Part shown: positions 1 to 7,546 of the stretch, in pieces
How positions within the stretch are numbered: position 1 is the stretch's first letter
How the letters are laid out: each line of letters opens with the position of its first letter
Assembly (NCBI GenBank): GCA_964579765.1
Contig: CAZOIK010000151.1
Location: 1-14,799 of the forward strand
Source: DATNBT01 sp964579765
Lineage (GTDB): Bacteria > Acidobacteriota > Vicinamibacteria > Vicinamibacterales > CAVVIG01
DNA: 14,799 nucleotides
Direction of reading: 5' to 3'
The notes under the pieces: model-generated
What the model was told of the DNA's origin: nothing
What the model saw: the letters and a program-made list of their open reading frames with translations, nothing else
Database searches by the model: none
Program-made: the position numbers and the translations under genes

Positions 1-1290
1 CTCCTCGTTCTCTCGGCCGCCCCAGCGGTTGGGGACCCACTCGCCCGCGCGGCGGCTGTAGTCCAGGTAGAGCATGGAGGCCACCGCGTCCACGCGCAGG
101 CCGTCCACGTGGTACTCCTCGAGCCAGAAGAGCGCGTTCGACAGCAGGAAGTTGCGGACTTCGTTGCGGCCGTAGTTGAAGATCAGCGTGCCCCAGTCCT
201 GGTGTTCGCCCTGACGCGGATCCGCGTGCTCGTAGAGCGCCGTGCCGTCGAAGCGCGCGAGGCCGTGCTCGTCCTTCGGAAAGTGTCCGGGCACCCAGTC
301 GAGGATGACGCCGAGCCCCGCCTGATGGCACGTGTCCACGAAGAACTTGAAGTCCTCCGGCGCCCCGTAGCGGCTCGTCGGCGCGAAGAAGCCGAGCACC
401 TGATAGCCCCACGACCCGGAGAAGGGATGCTCCATCACCGGCAGCAGCTCGATGTGCGTGAAGCCGAGCCCCTTCACGTACGGCACGAGGCGATGGGCCA
501 GCTCCCGGTATGTCAGGAACCGGTTGCCCTCTTCCGGCACGCGCGCCCACGATCCGAGGTGCGCTTCGTACACCGCCATCGGCGCGCCAAGCCATTCGCC
601 GCGCTCGCGGCGCGACGCCGTCCAGGCGTCGTCGTTCCAGGCGTAGTGCGAGATGTCGCGTACGACCGAGGCGGACTGCGGCGGCACCTCGAAGAAGAAG
701 CCGAAGGGATCGGACTTCTTCAGGAGATCGCCGCGCTTCGTCCTGATCTCGAACTTGTAGTTCTCGCCGTCGGCGAGATCGGGAATGAAGAGCTCCCAGA
801 TGCCGGCCGGCGCGAGCAGCCGCATCGGGTTGACGCGGCCGTCCCAGCCGTTGAAATCGCCGATGAGGCTCACGCGATCCGCGTTCGGCGCCCAGACGGC
901 GAAATGGACGCCGACCGTCGAGCCGACCGCGATCCTGTGCGCGCCGAGCTTTTCGAACGCGCGGTGGTGCGTGCCCTCCGACAGCAGGTGCAGATCGAAG
1001 TCGGTCAGCACGCGGCCGTAGCGGTACGGGTCGTCAACCGCGACCACATGGCCGGCGTGATACGTGATGACGAACTGATACCCGTCCGCGATCTCGTCCG
1101 ACGCGACGTGCGCCTCGTACAGCCCAGGGTCGTCAACGCGCGCCATCGGCACGAGCCGGCCCGTCGCCGTGCGCAGTTCCACGGAGACGGCCGCCGGGTG
1201 CAACGCACGCACGACCACGTCGCCTCGCGTCCCGCCGGGGTGCGGACCGAGCACGGCGAACGGGTCGCGCTCGATCGCGGATTGGAGCAT
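1..1290 (-). CDS. glgB: 1,4-alpha-glucan branching enzyme, N-terminal 430 residues (partial)
   Basis: This enzyme forms alpha-1,6 branches in glycogen in the cytoplasm. The visible part starts at an ATG at 1290 and runs off the left edge. Residues about 1-110 look like the extra N-terminal beta-sandwich (DPFAVLGPHPGG), and 120-220 like the CBM48 domain (VGVHFAVWAPNA, LIGDFNGWDG). The GH13 catalytic barrel follows, with YEAHLGSW, ELLPVMEHPFSGSWGYQ, ILDWVPGHFP and DGLRVDAVASMLYLDYSR. D401 in the last motif matches the catalytic nucleophile of branching enzymes. The family is usually about 630-730 residues, so roughly 200-300 are outside the window, including the acid/base Glu. I see no good ribosome binding site before the ATG; a repeat lies directly upstream. 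It is the third gene of a same-strand series after phzF and a secreted isomerase. The family call is very secure. Confidence 0.96.
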   Translation of the reverse strand, partial: MLQSAIERDPFAVLGPHPGGTRGDVVVRALHPAAVSVELRTATGRLVPMARVDDPGLYEAHVASDEIADGYQFVITYHAGHVVAVDDPYRYGRVLTDFDLHLLSEGTHHRAFEKLGAHRIAVGSTVGVHFAVWAPNADRVSLIGDFNGWDGRVNPMRLLAPAGIWELFIPDLADGENYKFEIRTKRGDLLKKSDPFGFFFEVPPQSASVVRDISHYAWNDDAWTASRRERGEWLGAPMAVYEAHLGSWARVPEEGNRFLTYRELAHRLVPYVKGLGFTHIELLPVMEHPFSGSWGYQVLGFFAPTSRYGAPEDFKFFVDTCHQAGLGVILDWVPGHFPKDEHGLARFDGTALYEHADPRQGEHQDWGTLIFNYGRNEVRNFLLSNALFWLEEYHVDGLRVDAVASMLYLDYSRRAGEWVPNRWGGRENEE

Positions 1291-1376
1291 TTGGTGATCT
1301 GGTGATTGGGTGATTGATTTAGTCATTGAACGCAGCGATTGCCAAATCCGATCACCAAATCACCAATTCACGAAAT
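1289..1376. repeat. Inverted repeat of GGTGATT-like heptads upstream of glgB
   Basis: The left arm (1289-1314) carries three GGTGAT-type units. The right arm (1351-1376) is its reverse complement at 22 of 26 positions, separated by 36 bases. It fills the gap between the stop of the secreted isomerase (1385) and the glgB start (1290), and its left arm touches the glgB start codon. The transcript could fold into a long imperfect hairpin just ahead of glgB. There is no T-run, so I do not call it an intrinsic terminator. The local AT content is higher than in the flanking genes. Confidence 0.75.
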
Positions 1377-1384
1377 GCCACGAT

Positions 1385-2059
1385 TCACTTTTCGATGGTC
1401 GCCGTCTTGACGTAGTCGAGCTTCGGGTATTCCTTGTTCAGGTACGTGTTGCCTTCGCTGCGGATGCGGCCCTGGTCGGGCACGTTCTGCCGCCCGTACC
1501 CGCTGTAGAGCATGTCCACCACGTCCATGCCTTCAACAACCTGGCCAAACGGCGCGAAGTGCATCGCTTCGGGATCGAGGAACGTGTTGTCCACGAGGTT
1601 GACGAAGAGCTGCGTCGAGCGCGAGTTGGGCCCCGCGTTCGCGAACGTGACGTACCCGCGCTTGTTGCTCTGCTTGACCGGGTCGTCCTTGAGGTTCACG
1701 GACGGCCCGCTCCACACCCGCTGAATCTCCGGGTTGCCGTTCATGCCGAACTGCGCCATGAACCCGCTCAGCACGCGGAAGAAGCGGTCGCCGTTGTAGA
1801 AGCCGGCGTTGACGAGGTTGTAGAAGCGGTCCGCGCCGATCGGCGCCCAATCGCGATGCACCTCGACGACGAAGACGCCTTTGCTCGTGTCGAACTTCGC
1901 GCGGAACATCTCGGGCGCCTTCGCGGTGAGCGAGGCGGGGTTCGTCAGCTTGCTCGCGGCCGACGCCCGCGCGGGTGCGCGCTTCGCGGCAGGCGCCTGA
2001 GCGGCGGCGAGCGCGCCGCCGGCAAGCAGGATCGAAGACACAAAGACCAGATGACGCAT
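1385..2059 (-). CDS. Secreted cyclophilin-type peptidyl-prolyl cis-trans isomerase
   Basis: The 224-residue protein would catalyse proline isomerisation during protein folding outside the cytoplasm. Residues 1-20 form a signal peptide (MRHLVFVSSILLAGGALAAA), followed by an Ala/Lys/Arg-rich linker to about residue 48 and a cyclophilin domain from about 52 to 222. The active-site block is FFRVLSGFMAQFG (93-105), with the likely catalytic Arg at 95 and Gln at 103. The second block is FANAGPNSRSTQLFVNL (139-155). The ATG at 2059 is preferred over one nine codons upstream, because AAGGAG sits six bases before it and the signal peptide then starts correctly. The gene begins 23 bases after the phzF stop, so the two are probably co-transcribed. 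Export to the periplasm is inferred from the signal peptide; I see no lipobox Cys. Confidence 0.92.
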   Translation of the reverse strand: MRHLVFVSSILLAGGALAAAQAPAAKRAPARASAASKLTNPASLTAKAPEMFRAKFDTSKGVFVVEVHRDWAPIGADRFYNLVNAGFYNGDRFFRVLSGFMAQFGMNGNPEIQRVWSGPSVNLKDDPVKQSNKRGYVTFANAGPNSRSTQLFVNLVDNTFLDPEAMHFAPFGQVVEGMDVVDMLYSGYGRQNVPDQGRIRSEGNTYLNKEYPKLDYVKTATIEK

Positions 2060-2065
2060 GCGAAT

Positions 2066-2071
2066 CTCCTT
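2066..2071 (-). promoter_or_regulatory. Ribosome binding site of the secreted isomerase
   Basis: AAGGAG on the minus strand lies six bases before the ATG at 2059. It decides that start over the in-frame ATG at 2086, which would overlap the end of phzF by four bases. Confidence 0.8.
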
Positions 2072-2082
2072 GAGAGGCCTGA

Positions 2083-2997
2083 TCACGGAATGTACAACAC
2101 GCCTTCGCCGGCCAGCACCGACTCGCCGCCGACGCGCACGCTGCGAATCTCAGCGCCGTCGAGGCCGATCGAAACATGGACGTGGCTCGGCCGACCCATC
2201 TTGACGCCCTGCAGGCTCAGCATGGCGCCGGCTTTGGCCGGCGGCACGATCTTGTGGCGCACGAGATAACAGCCCAGTGGACCGCTCGCGCTGCCCGTCG
2301 CCGGATCTTCGGGAACGCCGATGGCCGGCGCGAACATCCGGCTGTACGCGGTCGCCTTGTCGGGGCCGCGCTCGGTCGAGAAGAGGAACACGCCGTGCGC
2401 TTCGACGCCGGCCTGGTGCAGCAGCGTGTTCAGCGCCTCGCGGTCGATCATCGCGTTGTCCACCGCGCGGCGCGTCGCGAGCGGCACGAACAGGAACGGC
2501 ACGCCGCACGACACGACCTGCACCGGCCGGCTCGTGCCGCCGACCGCGGAGTCGGGCAGGCCGAGTGCCGCCGCGGCGCCCGCGCGGTTCGTCAGCGGAT
2601 CGGAGAACTGCGGGAGCGCCTGCGTCATGGACGCGAAGCTCAGATCGCAGCCGTTCCAGGTCAGCGTCACGGTCGTCGGTCCGAGCCCGAGGCCGAAGAC
2701 GAACGACTCACGTCCCGCGGCGACGGCGCCGCTGCGCGCGAGCGCGAAGGCGGATCCGATCGTGGGATGCCCCGCCATCGGCATCTCGAAGCCGGGCGTG
2801 AAGATCCGCAGCCGGAAGTCGGTGCCCGGCTGCTCCGGCGGCAGCACGAACGTCGTCTCGGAGAAGTTCATCTCCTTGGCCACCGCCTGCATCGTCTCGG
2901 CGGTGAGGCCGCGGCCGTCGGGAAACACCGCGAGCTGATTGCCGCCGAACAGCTGTCCGGTGAAGACGTCGAACTGCAGAAACCGGTAAGATCGCAC
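2083..2997 (-). CDS. PhzF-family isomerase (phenazine biosynthesis-like protein)
   Basis: The 304-residue protein has the two-lobed diaminopimelate-epimerase fold of the PhzF/YHI9 family. Expected family features are present: the N-terminal YRFLQFDVFTG, the catalytic Glu in MNFSETTF (E47), MAGHPTIGSAFAL (H77) and EDPATGSASGPLGCYL (D231 in the position of the PhzF active-site Asp). Length is normal. The start is uncertain: GTG at 2997 puts YRFLQFDVF at the usual distance from the N-terminus, while an ATG at 3027 would add ten unusual residues and overlap ppiB. Neither has a good ribosome binding site. No phenazine genes are nearby, so the substrate is unknown; most family members outside phz clusters are uncharacterised. 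It is divergent from the cyclophilin gene at 3013, only 15 bases away, and heads the series that includes the secreted isomerase. Confidence 0.9.
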   Translation of the reverse strand: MRSYRFLQFDVFTGQLFGGNQLAVFPDGRGLTAETMQAVAKEMNFSETTFVLPPEQPGTDFRLRIFTPGFEMPMAGHPTIGSAFALARSGAVAAGRESFVFGLGLGPTTVTLTWNGCDLSFASMTQALPQFSDPLTNRAGAAAALGLPDSAVGGTSRPVQVVSCGVPFLFVPLATRRAVDNAMIDREALNTLLHQAGVEAHGVFLFSTERGPDKATAYSRMFAPAIGVPEDPATGSASGPLGCYLVRHKIVPPAKAGAMLSLQGVKMGRPSHVHVSIGLDGAEIRSVRVGGESVLAGEGVLYIP

Positions 2998-3004
2998 GAG
3001 GAGA
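2998..3004 (+). promoter_or_regulatory. Ribosome binding site of the cytoplasmic cyclophilin
   Basis: GAGGAGA lies eight bases before the ATG at 3013 and fixes that start. A much longer in-frame reading from 2176 is only the shadow of phzF. The site occupies about half of the 15-base gap between the two divergent genes, so any promoter for this gene must lie inside phzF. Confidence 0.8.
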
Positions 3005-3012
3005 GCATACCA

Positions 3013-3525
3013 ATGTTGATCGCGCATTTCACGACCTCGGAAGGCAACTTCGACATCCAGTTGTTCGACGACAAGGCGCCGTCCACGGTGGCGAACTTCG
3101 TCGGCCTCGCCGAGGGCACGAAAGAGTGGACCGATCCGCGCACTGGCAAGAAGAGCAAGGCGCCGTACTACAACGGGACGATCTTCCACCGCGTGATCGA
3201 CGGCTTCATGATTCAGGGCGGCGATCCGCTCGGCCAGGGCACCGGCGGCCCTGGCTATCGCTTCGCGGACGAATTCCACCCGACGCTGCGCCACGTCAAG
3301 GAAGGCATCCTGTCGATGGCGAACGCGGGGCCCAACACCAACGGCGGGCAGTTCTTCATCACGCTCGCCGCCACGCCGTGGCTCGACAACAAGCACAGCG
3401 TGTTCGGCGAGGTCGTCGGCGGCATGGACGTCGTGAAGAAGATCGGCGCGACGAAGACGAGCAAGCCCGGCGACCGGCCCGTCACGCCGATCACGCTGCA
3501 GTCGGTGACCATAGAGAAGAAGTAA
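3013..3525 (+). CDS. Cytoplasmic cyclophilin-type peptidyl-prolyl isomerase (PpiB-like)
   Basis: This 170-residue single-domain cyclophilin has no signal peptide, so it should act in the cytoplasm as a folding catalyst. The active site is complete: FHRVIDGFMIQGGD (58-71) with catalytic Arg60, Phe65 and Gln68, then GGQFFITL (111-118) with Gln113 and Phe115, and WLDNKHSVFGEV with Trp123 and His128. The insert at residues 36-52 (KEWTDPRTGKKSKAPYY) is typical of many bacterial PpiB proteins. The ATG at 3013 follows a good ribosome binding site. It is divergent from phzF. Its TAA stop is embedded in a heptad repeat that continues to the ureD start. It is much closer to canonical PpiB than the secreted paralogue at 1385-2059. 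Confidence 0.95.
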   Translation: MLIAHFTTSEGNFDIQLFDDKAPSTVANFVGLAEGTKEWTDPRTGKKSKAPYYNGTIFHRVIDGFMIQGGDPLGQGTGGPGYRFADEFHPTLRHVKEGILSMANAGPNTNGGQFFITLAATPWLDNKHSVFGEVVGGMDVVKKIGATKTSKPGDRPVTPITLQSVTIEKK

Positions 3526-3590
3526 GAAGTAAGAAGTGAGAAGTGAGAAGTTCTGACTTCACAGTTCCGACTTCTAGCTTCTGACGTCTG
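3519..3590. repeat. GAAGTNA heptad array with inverted half, between ppiB and ureD
   Basis: Four consecutive GAAGT(A/G)A heptads (3519-3546) are followed by GAAGTTC. The opposite orientation then follows: TGACTTC at 3554-3560, CGACTTC at 3568-3574, and more degenerate copies to about 3590. The two halves can pair as an imperfect hairpin. The first heptad contains the TAA stop of the cyclophilin gene (3523-3525). The same GAAGTAA/GAAGTCA string covers the stop codon of the gene ending at 13225. With 3591-3599 this is the whole 74-base gap before the urease operon, so any urease promoter must lie here or inside ppiB; I see no clear -10/-35 pair. Confidence 0.8.
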
Positions 3591-3599
3591 ACTATTCAC

Positions 3600-4469
3600 T
3601 TGTCGCCAACCACCGTTCTTTCACCGCGTCAGATTCGGAGCGCTCCGGCGTCCGCGACGCTCGCGGCCGGCGCCGGCGTGCTGGAATTCGCGCACGTCCG
3701 CGGAACGACCGTGCTGACACGCGCGGCGGCGGCGAGCCCGCTGCGGCTGCTCCATCCGAAGAACTCAGGCCGCGCGGCGTGGGTGTATGCGGCGACCTAC
3801 GGCGGCGGGCTGCTCGGCGGCGACGCAATCGCCCTGGATGTGACGGTCGGCCGCGGTGCCTCGGCCCTGCTCGCCACGCAGGCCTCGACGAAGATCTATC
3901 GATCGGACGCCGCGGCGTCGCAGGCGCTGCGCGCTCGCGTCGCCGACCAGGCGCTGCTCGTGCTGCTGCCCGATCCGGTCGCGCCGTTTGCGCGCTCGCA
4001 GTACGCGCAGACGCAGCAGATCGACCTGGCGCCGACCGCCAGCCTGATTGCGATCGACTGGACGACGGCGGGACGCGTGAGCACCGGCGAGCGCTGGGCG
4101 TTCACCTCGTACGCCAGCCGCACGGTCGTCGCCCGCGCGGGCCGCCCGATCCTGCACGACGCGACGCGGCTCGCCTCCGACGACGACGGAACGGTCGCGC
4201 GCCGGATGGGGCGCTTCAACTGTCTCGCCTGGGCCGCCGTCGTCGGCCCGGCCGTGCGCGCGGCGGCGGGCCGGCTCGCCGGCGTGCTCGACGGCGTGCC
4301 TGTCCCGAAGCGCGCCGACCTGCTGCTGTCGGCCGCGCCGATCGACGACGACGGCGTCCTGCTGCGCGTCGCCGGGACGTCGGCGCAGCAGGTCGGCGGC
4401 GTGCTGAAGCAGCACCTCAACTTTCTTCCGTCGCTCCTCGGCGACGATCCCTGGGCATGCAGATGGTGA
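3600..4469 (+). CDS. ureD: Urease accessory protein UreD (UreH)
   Basis: UreD binds apo-urease and, with UreF and UreG, forms the complex that delivers nickel to the active site. At 289 residues it has normal length. Family hallmarks are SPLRLLHPK near residue 46, GGGLLGGD (68-75) and ATQASTKIYRS (92-102), plus the C-terminal pattern LNFLPSLLGDDPWACRW. The start is a TTG at 3600 with no visible ribosome binding site. A GTG at 3678 is the next option but would remove the residues before VLEFAHVRG, so I prefer TTG. The stop lies four bases before ureAB, and it is the first gene of the urease operon. The protein is very rich in Ala and Arg, as its neighbours are. Confidence 0.93.
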   Translation: MSPTTVLSPRQIRSAPASATLAAGAGVLEFAHVRGTTVLTRAAAASPLRLLHPKNSGRAAWVYAATYGGGLLGGDAIALDVTVGRGASALLATQASTKIYRSDAAASQALRARVADQALLVLLPDPVAPFARSQYAQTQQIDLAPTASLIAIDWTTAGRVSTGERWAFTSYASRTVVARAGRPILHDATRLASDDDGTVARRMGRFNCLAWAAVVGPAVRAAAGRLAGVLDGVPVPKRADLLLSAAPIDDDGVLLRVAGTSAQQVGGVLKQHLNFLPSLLGDDPWACRW

Positions 4470-4473
4470 CGAC

Positions 4474-5169
4474 ATGCATTTGACGCCACACGAGCTCGAC
4501 AAGCTCACGCTCCACCAGGCCGGCTTCCTCGCGCAGAAACGGCTCGCGCGCGGCGTGGCCCTGAATCACCCGGAGGCCGTCGCGCTCATCGCGACGCAGA
4601 TCCTCGAGTTCATCCGCGACGGACGGACGGTCGCCGAACTGATGGACCTCGGCCGCCGGCTGCTCGGACGCGCCGACGTCATGGACGGCGTCGCCGATCT
4701 CGTGCACGAAGTGCAGATCGAGGGCACCTTCCCCGACGGGACGAAGCTCGTCACGATCCACGATCCCATCGTCGCGGAGCAAGGCGACCTCGAGCTCGCG
4801 CTGTATGGAAGCTTTCTGCCGATGCCGAGCGGCCGGCTGAAACCGGCCCCCACAGCAGATGTCGCGCCCGGCGAAATCCTGTGCGCGCCAGGCGACGTCG
4901 TGGCAAACGACGGGCGCGCGACGACGACGCTCGACGTCACCAACAGCGGCGACCGGCCGATTCAGGTCGGCAGCCATTACCACTTCGTCGAGACCAACCG
5001 CGCGCTGACCTTCGACCGCAAGGCCGCCTACGGCATGCGCCTCGACATTCCCGCCGGCACCGCCGTGCGCTTCGAGCCCGGCGAAACCAAAACCGTGTCG
5101 CTCGTCGCCATCGCCGGCGCGCGCGCGATCAAGGGCGGCAACAACTTCGCCCGGGAGTTCGAGCGATGA
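4474..5169 (+). CDS. ureAB: Urease gamma-beta fusion subunit (UreA-UreB)
   Basis: One 231-residue chain carries both small urease subunits. Residues 1-100 are the gamma part: MHLTPHELDKLTLHQAGFLA, NHPEAVALI, VHEVQIEGTFPDGTKLVTIHDPI. A linker of about 30 residues follows, rich in Pro, Gly and Ala. Residues 131-231 are the beta part: PGEILCAPGDV, GDRPIQVGSHYHFVETN, YGMRLDIPAGTAVRFEPGE. Such fusions are known, for example in Helicobacter, whose UreA combines gamma and beta; most bacteria have separate genes. I see no internal stop or frameshift that would split it. The ATG at 4474 follows the ureD stop by four bases. The stop overlaps the ureC start (ATGA), indicating translational coupling. The product assembles with UreC in the cytoplasmic urease. 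Confidence 0.96.
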   Translation: MHLTPHELDKLTLHQAGFLAQKRLARGVALNHPEAVALIATQILEFIRDGRTVAELMDLGRRLLGRADVMDGVADLVHEVQIEGTFPDGTKLVTIHDPIVAEQGDLELALYGSFLPMPSGRLKPAPTADVAPGEILCAPGDVVANDGRATTTLDVTNSGDRPIQVGSHYHFVETNRALTFDRKAAYGMRLDIPAGTAVRFEPGETKTVSLVAIAGARAIKGGNNFAREFER

Positions 5170-6881
5170 GCCACCGCATCAGCCGTCCTCACTACGCGGC
5201 CATCTTCGGGCCGACGACGGGCGATCGCGTCCGCCTCGGCGACACGGATCTCGTCGCTCAGGTCGAGCGCGATCACGCCGTCTACGGCGACGAGTGCAAG
5301 TTCGGCGGCGGCAAGGTCCTGCGCGACGGCATGGGGCAGGCGACCGGCGTTCCCGAGACCGACGCCCTCGACGTCGTCATCACCAACGCGCTCGTCGTGG
5401 ACTGGACGGGCGTCTACAAGGCCGACGTCGGCGTCAAGCACGGACGCATCGCGGGCATCGGCAAGGCCGGCAACCCCGACGTCATGGCGGGCGTCACCGC
5501 GGGCATGGTCGTCGGCGTGACGACGGAGGCGATTGCCGGCGAAGGGATGATCCTGACGGCCGGCGGCATCGACTCGCACATCCACTTCATCTCGCCGCAG
5601 CAGATCTTCACGGCGCTCGCGAGCGGCGTGACGACGTTCATCGGCGGCGGAACGGGGCCGGCGACCGGCACGAACGCGACGACGTGCACGCCGGGCAGCG
5701 CGCACCTCAAGCTGATGCTCGAGTCCACGGACGCGTTTCCGATGAACTTCGGCTTCACCGGCAAGGGCAACTCGTCGGCGCCCGAAGGTCTCGTCGATCA
5801 GATCCTCGGCGGCGCCGTCGGCCTCAAGCTTCACGAGGACTGGGGCACGACGCCGGCGGCGATCGACGCGTGCCTGTCGGTGGCCGAGCGCTACGACGTG
5901 CAGGTGACGATTCACACCGACACGCTGAACGAATCGGGGTACGTCGGCGATTCAATCGCGGCGTTCAAAGGACGGACGATTCACACGTACCACACGGAGG
6001 GCGCCGGCGGCGGTCATGCGCCGGACATCATCCGCGTCTGCGGCGAGCCCAACGTGCTGCCGAGCTCGACGAACCCGACGCGTCCGTACACGCGCAACAC
6101 GCTCGACGAGCACCTCGACATGCTGATGGTCTGCCATCACCTCGACAAGGACATCCCCGAGGACGTCGCGTTCGCCGAGAGCCGCATTCGCGGCGAGACG
6201 ATTGCGGCCGAGGACGTGCTGCACGATCTCGGCGCGATCAGCATGATGTCGAGCGACAGCCAGGCCATGGGGCGCGTCGGCGAAGTCGTCTGCCGCACGT
6301 GGCAGACGGCCGACTCGATGCGCAAGCAGCGCGGGCGCCTCGCCGGCGAGCAGGGCGACAACGACAACCTGCGCATCCGGCGCTACATCGCGAAGTACAC
6401 GATCAACCCCGCGATCGCGCACGGCGTCTCGCACGAGATCGGGTCGGTCGAAGTCGGCAAGCTCGCGGATCTCGTGCTGTGGCGGCCCGAGTTTTTCGGC
6501 GTCAAGCCGGAGCTCGTCGTCAAGGGCGGCTTCATCGCGTGGTCGCAGATGGGCGACGCGAACGCGTCCATTCCGACGCCGCAGCCGGTGCTGATGCGGC
6601 CCATGTTCGGCGCGTTCGGCCGCGCGACGGAAGCTGTCTCGCTGGCGTTCGTCTCGAAGGCCTCGCTCGAGGCGGGCATCGCAAACCGTCTGCGCGTCGG
6701 CAAGCGGCTCACCGCCGTCAGGGGGTGCCGCCCGCTCGGCAAGCGCGACATGAAGCTGAACGACGCGCTGCCGACGATCACCGTCGATCCCGAGACCTAC
6801 GTCGTCACGGCCGACGGCGAGGTGCTGAAGTCGCAACCCGCGAGCGTGCTGCCGCTGGCGCAGCGATATTTCCTCTTTTGA
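5166..6881 (+). CDS. ureC: Urease alpha (catalytic) subunit
   Basis: UreC hydrolyses urea to ammonia and carbamate with a dinuclear nickel centre. The 571-residue chain is full length and every key residue is present: nickel ligands His138 and His140 (DSHIHF), carbamylated Lys221 (GLKLHEDWG), His250 (VTIHTDT), His276 (HTYHTEGAGGGH) and Asp364 (SSDSQAMGR). The flap residues Cys323 and His324 (MVCHHLDK) and Arg340 are also intact. This numbering is offset by four from Klebsiella UreC throughout, so there are no insertions in the core. The start at 5166 overlaps the ureAB stop and has GGGAG eight bases upstream. The stop shares bases with the ureF start. An active enzyme is expected if the nickel-loading proteins work. 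Confidence 0.98.
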   Translation: MSHRISRPHYAAIFGPTTGDRVRLGDTDLVAQVERDHAVYGDECKFGGGKVLRDGMGQATGVPETDALDVVITNALVVDWTGVYKADVGVKHGRIAGIGKAGNPDVMAGVTAGMVVGVTTEAIAGEGMILTAGGIDSHIHFISPQQIFTALASGVTTFIGGGTGPATGTNATTCTPGSAHLKLMLESTDAFPMNFGFTGKGNSSAPEGLVDQILGGAVGLKLHEDWGTTPAAIDACLSVAERYDVQVTIHTDTLNESGYVGDSIAAFKGRTIHTYHTEGAGGGHAPDIIRVCGEPNVLPSSTNPTRPYTRNTLDEHLDMLMVCHHLDKDIPEDVAFAESRIRGETIAAEDVLHDLGAISMMSSDSQAMGRVGEVVCRTWQTADSMRKQRGRLAGEQGDNDNLRIRRYIAKYTINPAIAHGVSHEIGSVEVGKLADLVLWRPEFFGVKPELVVKGGFIAWSQMGDANASIPTPQPVLMRPMFGAFGRATEAVSLAFVSKASLEAGIANRLRVGKRLTAVRGCRPLGKRDMKLNDALPTITVDPETYVVTADGEVLKSQPASVLPLAQRYFLF

Positions 6882-7546
6882 TGAGCCAGTCCACCTGGCG
6901 CGTGTGGCAGCTCGTTGACTCGGCGTTTCCCGCCGGCGGGTTCGCGCACTCGTTCGGGCTCGAGGCCGCGTGGCAGCAGGGCGAGGTCGACGCGGCGTCG
7001 CTGCCGGCGTTCGTGCGCGACCTCGTCGTGCAGGCGGGACAGAGCGCGCTGCCGTTCGTGCTGGCGGCCTTCGACGACGTGGACCGGCTGTTCGCGATCG
7101 ACGAACGGCAGGACGCGTTTCTGCGCAACGGCGTCGCGAACCGCGCGAGCCGCGTGCAGGGGCGCGCGTGGCTGGGCACGATCGAGCGCTCCTTTCCGCT
7201 CGCGCACGTACGCGGCTTCTGCGACGGCGTGAAGGCACGACCGGGCGCCCGTCACTTCGCGCCGGTTTTCGGCGCGACGCTGGCGGTGCTCGACGTGGAC
7301 CGGGACACGGCGGCGAGCATGTTCCTGTTCGGTGTCGCCCGCGGCACGCTCTCGGCCGCGGTCCGGCTGGGGATCGCCGGCACGACCGACGCGCAGCGCA
7401 TGTTGTCGGAATGCGCCGACGCGCTGGATCGCACAACCGCGCGATGCCACGACCTGACGATCGACGATGCGGCCCAGACCGCGCCGCTCGTCGATCTCTG
7501 GCAGGCGTCGCACGACCGGCTGTACTCGAGATTGTTTCAGTCGTAG
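6881..7546 (+). CDS. ureF: Urease accessory protein UreF
   Basis: UreF bridges UreD and UreG and controls the GTPase step of nickel delivery. The 221-residue protein has the typical all-helical pattern, with the conserved N-terminal LVDSAFPAGGFAHSFGLEAA, HFAPVFGA, and the C-terminal part ending in HDRLYSRLFQS. The ATG at 6881 shares its A with the ureC TGA, and there is no ribosome binding site of its own, so translation is likely coupled to ureC. A longer in-frame reading from 5294 is a shadow within ureC. The TAG stop (7544-7546) forms part of a palindrome that separates ureF from ureG. Confidence 0.94.
   Translation: MSQSTWRVWQLVDSAFPAGGFAHSFGLEAAWQQGEVDAASLPAFVRDLVVQAGQSALPFVLAAFDDVDRLFAIDERQDAFLRNGVANRASRVQGRAWLGTIERSFPLAHVRGFCDGVKARPGARHFAPVFGATLAVLDVDRDTAASMFLFGVARGTLSAAVRLGIAGTTDAQRMLSECADALDRTTARCHDLTIDDAAQTAPLVDLWQASHDRLYSRLFQS

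Noticed and set aside
109..1305. 398-residue open frame on the plus strand
   Set aside because: It is the antisense shadow of glgB. Its composition (Arg, Val, Glu and His runs) has no domain pattern, while the minus strand reads as a clear branching enzyme.
1310..2269. 319-residue plus-strand frame
   Set aside because: Antisense to the secreted cyclophilin and the end of phzF, both of which have complete motifs. GC-rich codon use leaves the opposite strand open.
2083..2997. Phenazine biosynthesis cluster
   Set aside because: Only a PhzF-family gene is present. No phzA/B, D, E or G lies nearby, and PhzF homologues are widespread in bacteria that make no phenazines.
4881..5165. N-terminal extension of ureC by 95 codons
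   Set aside because: The extension overlaps ureAB in another frame and is almost only Arg/Asp/Gln. Urease alpha begins at MSHRISRPHYAA, at the ATG overlapping the ureAB stop.
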